From Candidatus Saccharimonadota bacterium (GTDB lineage Bacteria > Patescibacteriota > Saccharimonadia > Saccharimonadales > Saccharimonadaceae): a DNA stretch of 41,934 bases. The first letter of the stretch is position 1; every line of letters begins with the position of its first letter. Of the stretch, positions 40,602 to 41,934 are shown in pieces. Made by a program: the position numbers and the translations under genes. The notes beneath the pieces were generated by a model that saw nothing but the letters and a program-made list of their open reading frames with translations, had not been told where the DNA came from and did no database searches. The stretch spans positions 1 through 41,934 of the forward strand of contig JAGCBP010000020.1 in NCBI GenBank assembly GCA_017652105.1. The letters are read 5' to 3'.

Positions 40602-41894
40602 ATGGATTCAGATACCGGTGGGCAGTTTTCTAATGGCTTCAACCGAAGCTCATCTAGTGATGCTCAAAGGCGAGCAGCTGTTGATATTGCAAGGAGAAAG
40701 GTTTTAGCGGCCTATGCTTCTAGTGCCGAAAAAGGCCCTCTAGGCCAAGGCAATTACACTGCGCCGCGGCAGGCGATTTACAGCAATTCCGAAAATCCTA
40801 AGGGTACTTACCCTATTTCTACCGTTACCACGCATTACAAAGACAATCCTGCTCCATCTCAAATCAGTTCCGAATCTTGGAAAACTTATCACTCGGCCTG
40901 GCAAGATTATTATCAAAAATATTACAGTGAATATTATTCCAACGCCGCCAGAAACTACATCGCAAGAGAGCGCCTCAAAGCCGAGCGTGAAAAGGCCGAA
41001 GATGATGAAATTACCTCAGTTTTAAGTAGCATTGGTGGCAAAAATGACCACAAATCCGGTCTCTCACTAGATAATATTAATACTAGTAATACTCCCGAAG
41101 ATACTACCGACATCAAAGAGCGCCTACGCCAAAAAATTCGCAAAAAAGCTACCGATAGTGCCAAAAAATCTCGCCGCCACCGCCGCTTTATTCCGATTAT
41201 TGCCGGTATTGCGGTAGTTCTTATCATCTTGTTTTTGCAATACAACCGGTTAATTTTTGCGCCAATTATGGCCTATGTTTCCCCGGGTAACGCCCCAGCT
41301 ACCGAAATTGAAGCTCTAGATCCTACCATCACTCAAACCGTTTCAGCCGATCCCCGCCTAATTATTCCAAAATTAAATATCGATGTGCCAATTAACTTTA
41401 ATGTGGCGCTTTCCGATGTAATGTCGGCTATGAATCACGGCGTGGCGCATTATCGCATCTCTGGTGCTAGCGCCTATCCGGGCGAGATTGGCAATTTTAT
41501 TATTACGGGCCATTCCGCCGGTGATGTTTACAGTTCCAACCCTTACAAGTACATTTTCTCTGGCCTCGAACGCCTAGAGGAAGGCGATTTGATTTATGTC
41601 AATTATAATTCCGTCCGCTACACCTACAAAGTCACCGGCAAACAAGTCATCGAGCCAACCAATGTGGGTGCGCTCGTTGTCCAGACCGACCGCCCGCTTA
41701 TCACTCTAGTCACCTGCACCCCGCTAGGTTCCTCTCGTTATCGCTTACTAGTCACTGGTGAGCAGATTTCTCCAAGCTACGAAGGCGCTTCTACCGGTTC
41801 TAGCGACACAGTCACTATCGATGAGCCAGAGGAGCTTCCATCAAACGAACCATCTTTCTTTGAGGGTATCTGGAATTGGCTTACCGGCCACTAA
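40602..41894 (+). CDS. Sortase family transpeptidase
   Basis: 430 residues. The first ~195 are polar, Tyr/Ser-rich and probably cytoplasmic; a membrane helix follows (FIPIIAGIAVVLIILFLQY, ~197-215), then the sortase barrel. Catalytic residues are visible: His in IITGHSAG (~304), Cys in TLVTCTPLG (~371) and Arg in SSRYRLLVTG (~379). An acidic/Pro tail ends in a hydrophobic FEGIWNWLTGH. Sortases attach proteins to the wall by an LPXTG-like signal, but neither surface protein in the window carries one, so its substrates are elsewhere. TATAAT (40590-40595) is six bases before the ATG: leaderless. Confidence 0.92.
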   Translation: MDSDTGGQFSNGFNRSSSSDAQRRAAVDIARRKVLAAYASSAEKGPLGQGNYTAPRQAIYSNSENPKGTYPISTVTTHYKDNPAPSQISSESWKTYHSAWQDYYQKYYSEYYSNAARNYIARERLKAEREKAEDDEITSVLSSIGGKNDHKSGLSLDNINTSNTPEDTTDIKERLRQKIRKKATDSAKKSRRHRRFIPIIAGIAVVLIILFLQYNRLIFAPIMAYVSPGNAPATEIEALDPTITQTVSADPRLIIPKLNIDVPINFNVALSDVMSAMNHGVAHYRISGASAYPGEIGNFIITGHSAGDVYSSNPYKYIFSGLERLEEGDLIYVNYNSVRYTYKVTGKQVIEPTNVGALVVQTDRPLITLVTCTPLGSSRYRLLVTGEQISPSYEGASTGSSDTVTIDEPEELPSNEPSFFEGIWNWLTGH

Positions 41895-41910
41895 GAGGTA
41901 TAATAAAACT

Positions 41911-41934
41911 ATGAAAGTCGCGTTTTTTTCGGAT
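41911..41934 (+). CDS. Start of a further gene (partial)
   Basis: ATG at 41911 lies six bases after TATAAT (41899-41904), in the same leaderless pattern as its neighbours. Only MKVAFFSD is in the window. Proteins beginning this way are often GT4-type glycosyltransferases, but eight residues cannot decide that. Confidence 0.5.

Noticed and set aside
1-41934. CRISPR array or complete insertion sequence
   Set aside because: No regularly spaced repeats and no transposase-like protein were found on either strand.

Overview
The window looks like a chromosomal segment of a Candidate Phyla Radiation (Patescibacteria) bacterium, most likely Candidatus Saccharibacteria (TM7). This is inferred from compact housekeeping proteins, Thr/Ser-rich surface proteins, and many genes whose extended -10 box lies only 4-10 nt before the start codon (leaderless mRNAs). 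UGA is used as a normal stop (der, the ABC ATPase, the 7635 gene), which argues against the code-25 lineages (Gracilibacteria, Absconditabacteria). There are no rRNA genes, no CRISPR array and no complete insertion sequence.

Layout. 1-5.6 kb: the 3' end of infB, then a small islet carrying a predicted sRNA and an antisense micro-ORF and flanked by a duplicated infB 3' end; two small genes; and a minus-strand priA-def-fmt cluster. 5.6-9.7 kb: a winged-helix protein with recJ, an unknown protein, a CYTH-like protein and a minus-strand KwaB/DUF4868-like protein. 9.75-17.7 kb: the division and cell-wall operon rsmH - micro-ORF - ftsL-like - ftsI - mraY - ftsW - murG - ftsQ-like, preceded by and interrupted by structured non-coding DNA. 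17.7-22.3 kb: a 680-base intergenic region with a 194-bp self-complementary element, a VirD4/TraG/HerA-type membrane ATPase, and a sigma-region-4 plus HARE-like DNA-binding protein. 22.5-26 kb: a Tim44-like membrane protein and topA. 26.1-30.7 kb: a large secreted protein with an InlB-like repeat and a C-terminal Fib_succ-type domain that resembles a retroelement-diversified variable region, then a MacB-like ABC exporter pair. 31-34.3 kb: dprA, pth, der with a coupled micro-ORF, and tRNA-Glu. 34.3-41.9 kb: a DUF3048 protein, a second surface protein, gltX, a DUF4367-like membrane protein, a PEGA protein, tRNA-Leu, a sortase and the start of another gene.

Most genes serve translation (infB, def, fmt, pth, der, gltX, tRNAs), DNA maintenance (priA, recJ, topA, dprA), envelope building (mra/fts/mur cluster) and the cell surface (two secreted proteins sharing a domain, a sortase, an exporter). 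The least expected items are a two-member family of 21-24-residue basic microproteins placed after rsmH and after der; a 240-nt structured element with its own promoter ahead of rsmH; a sRNA/micro-ORF islet inserted at the end of infB; a near-perfect 194-bp hairpin; and the diversification-like C-terminus of the 802-residue surface protein.
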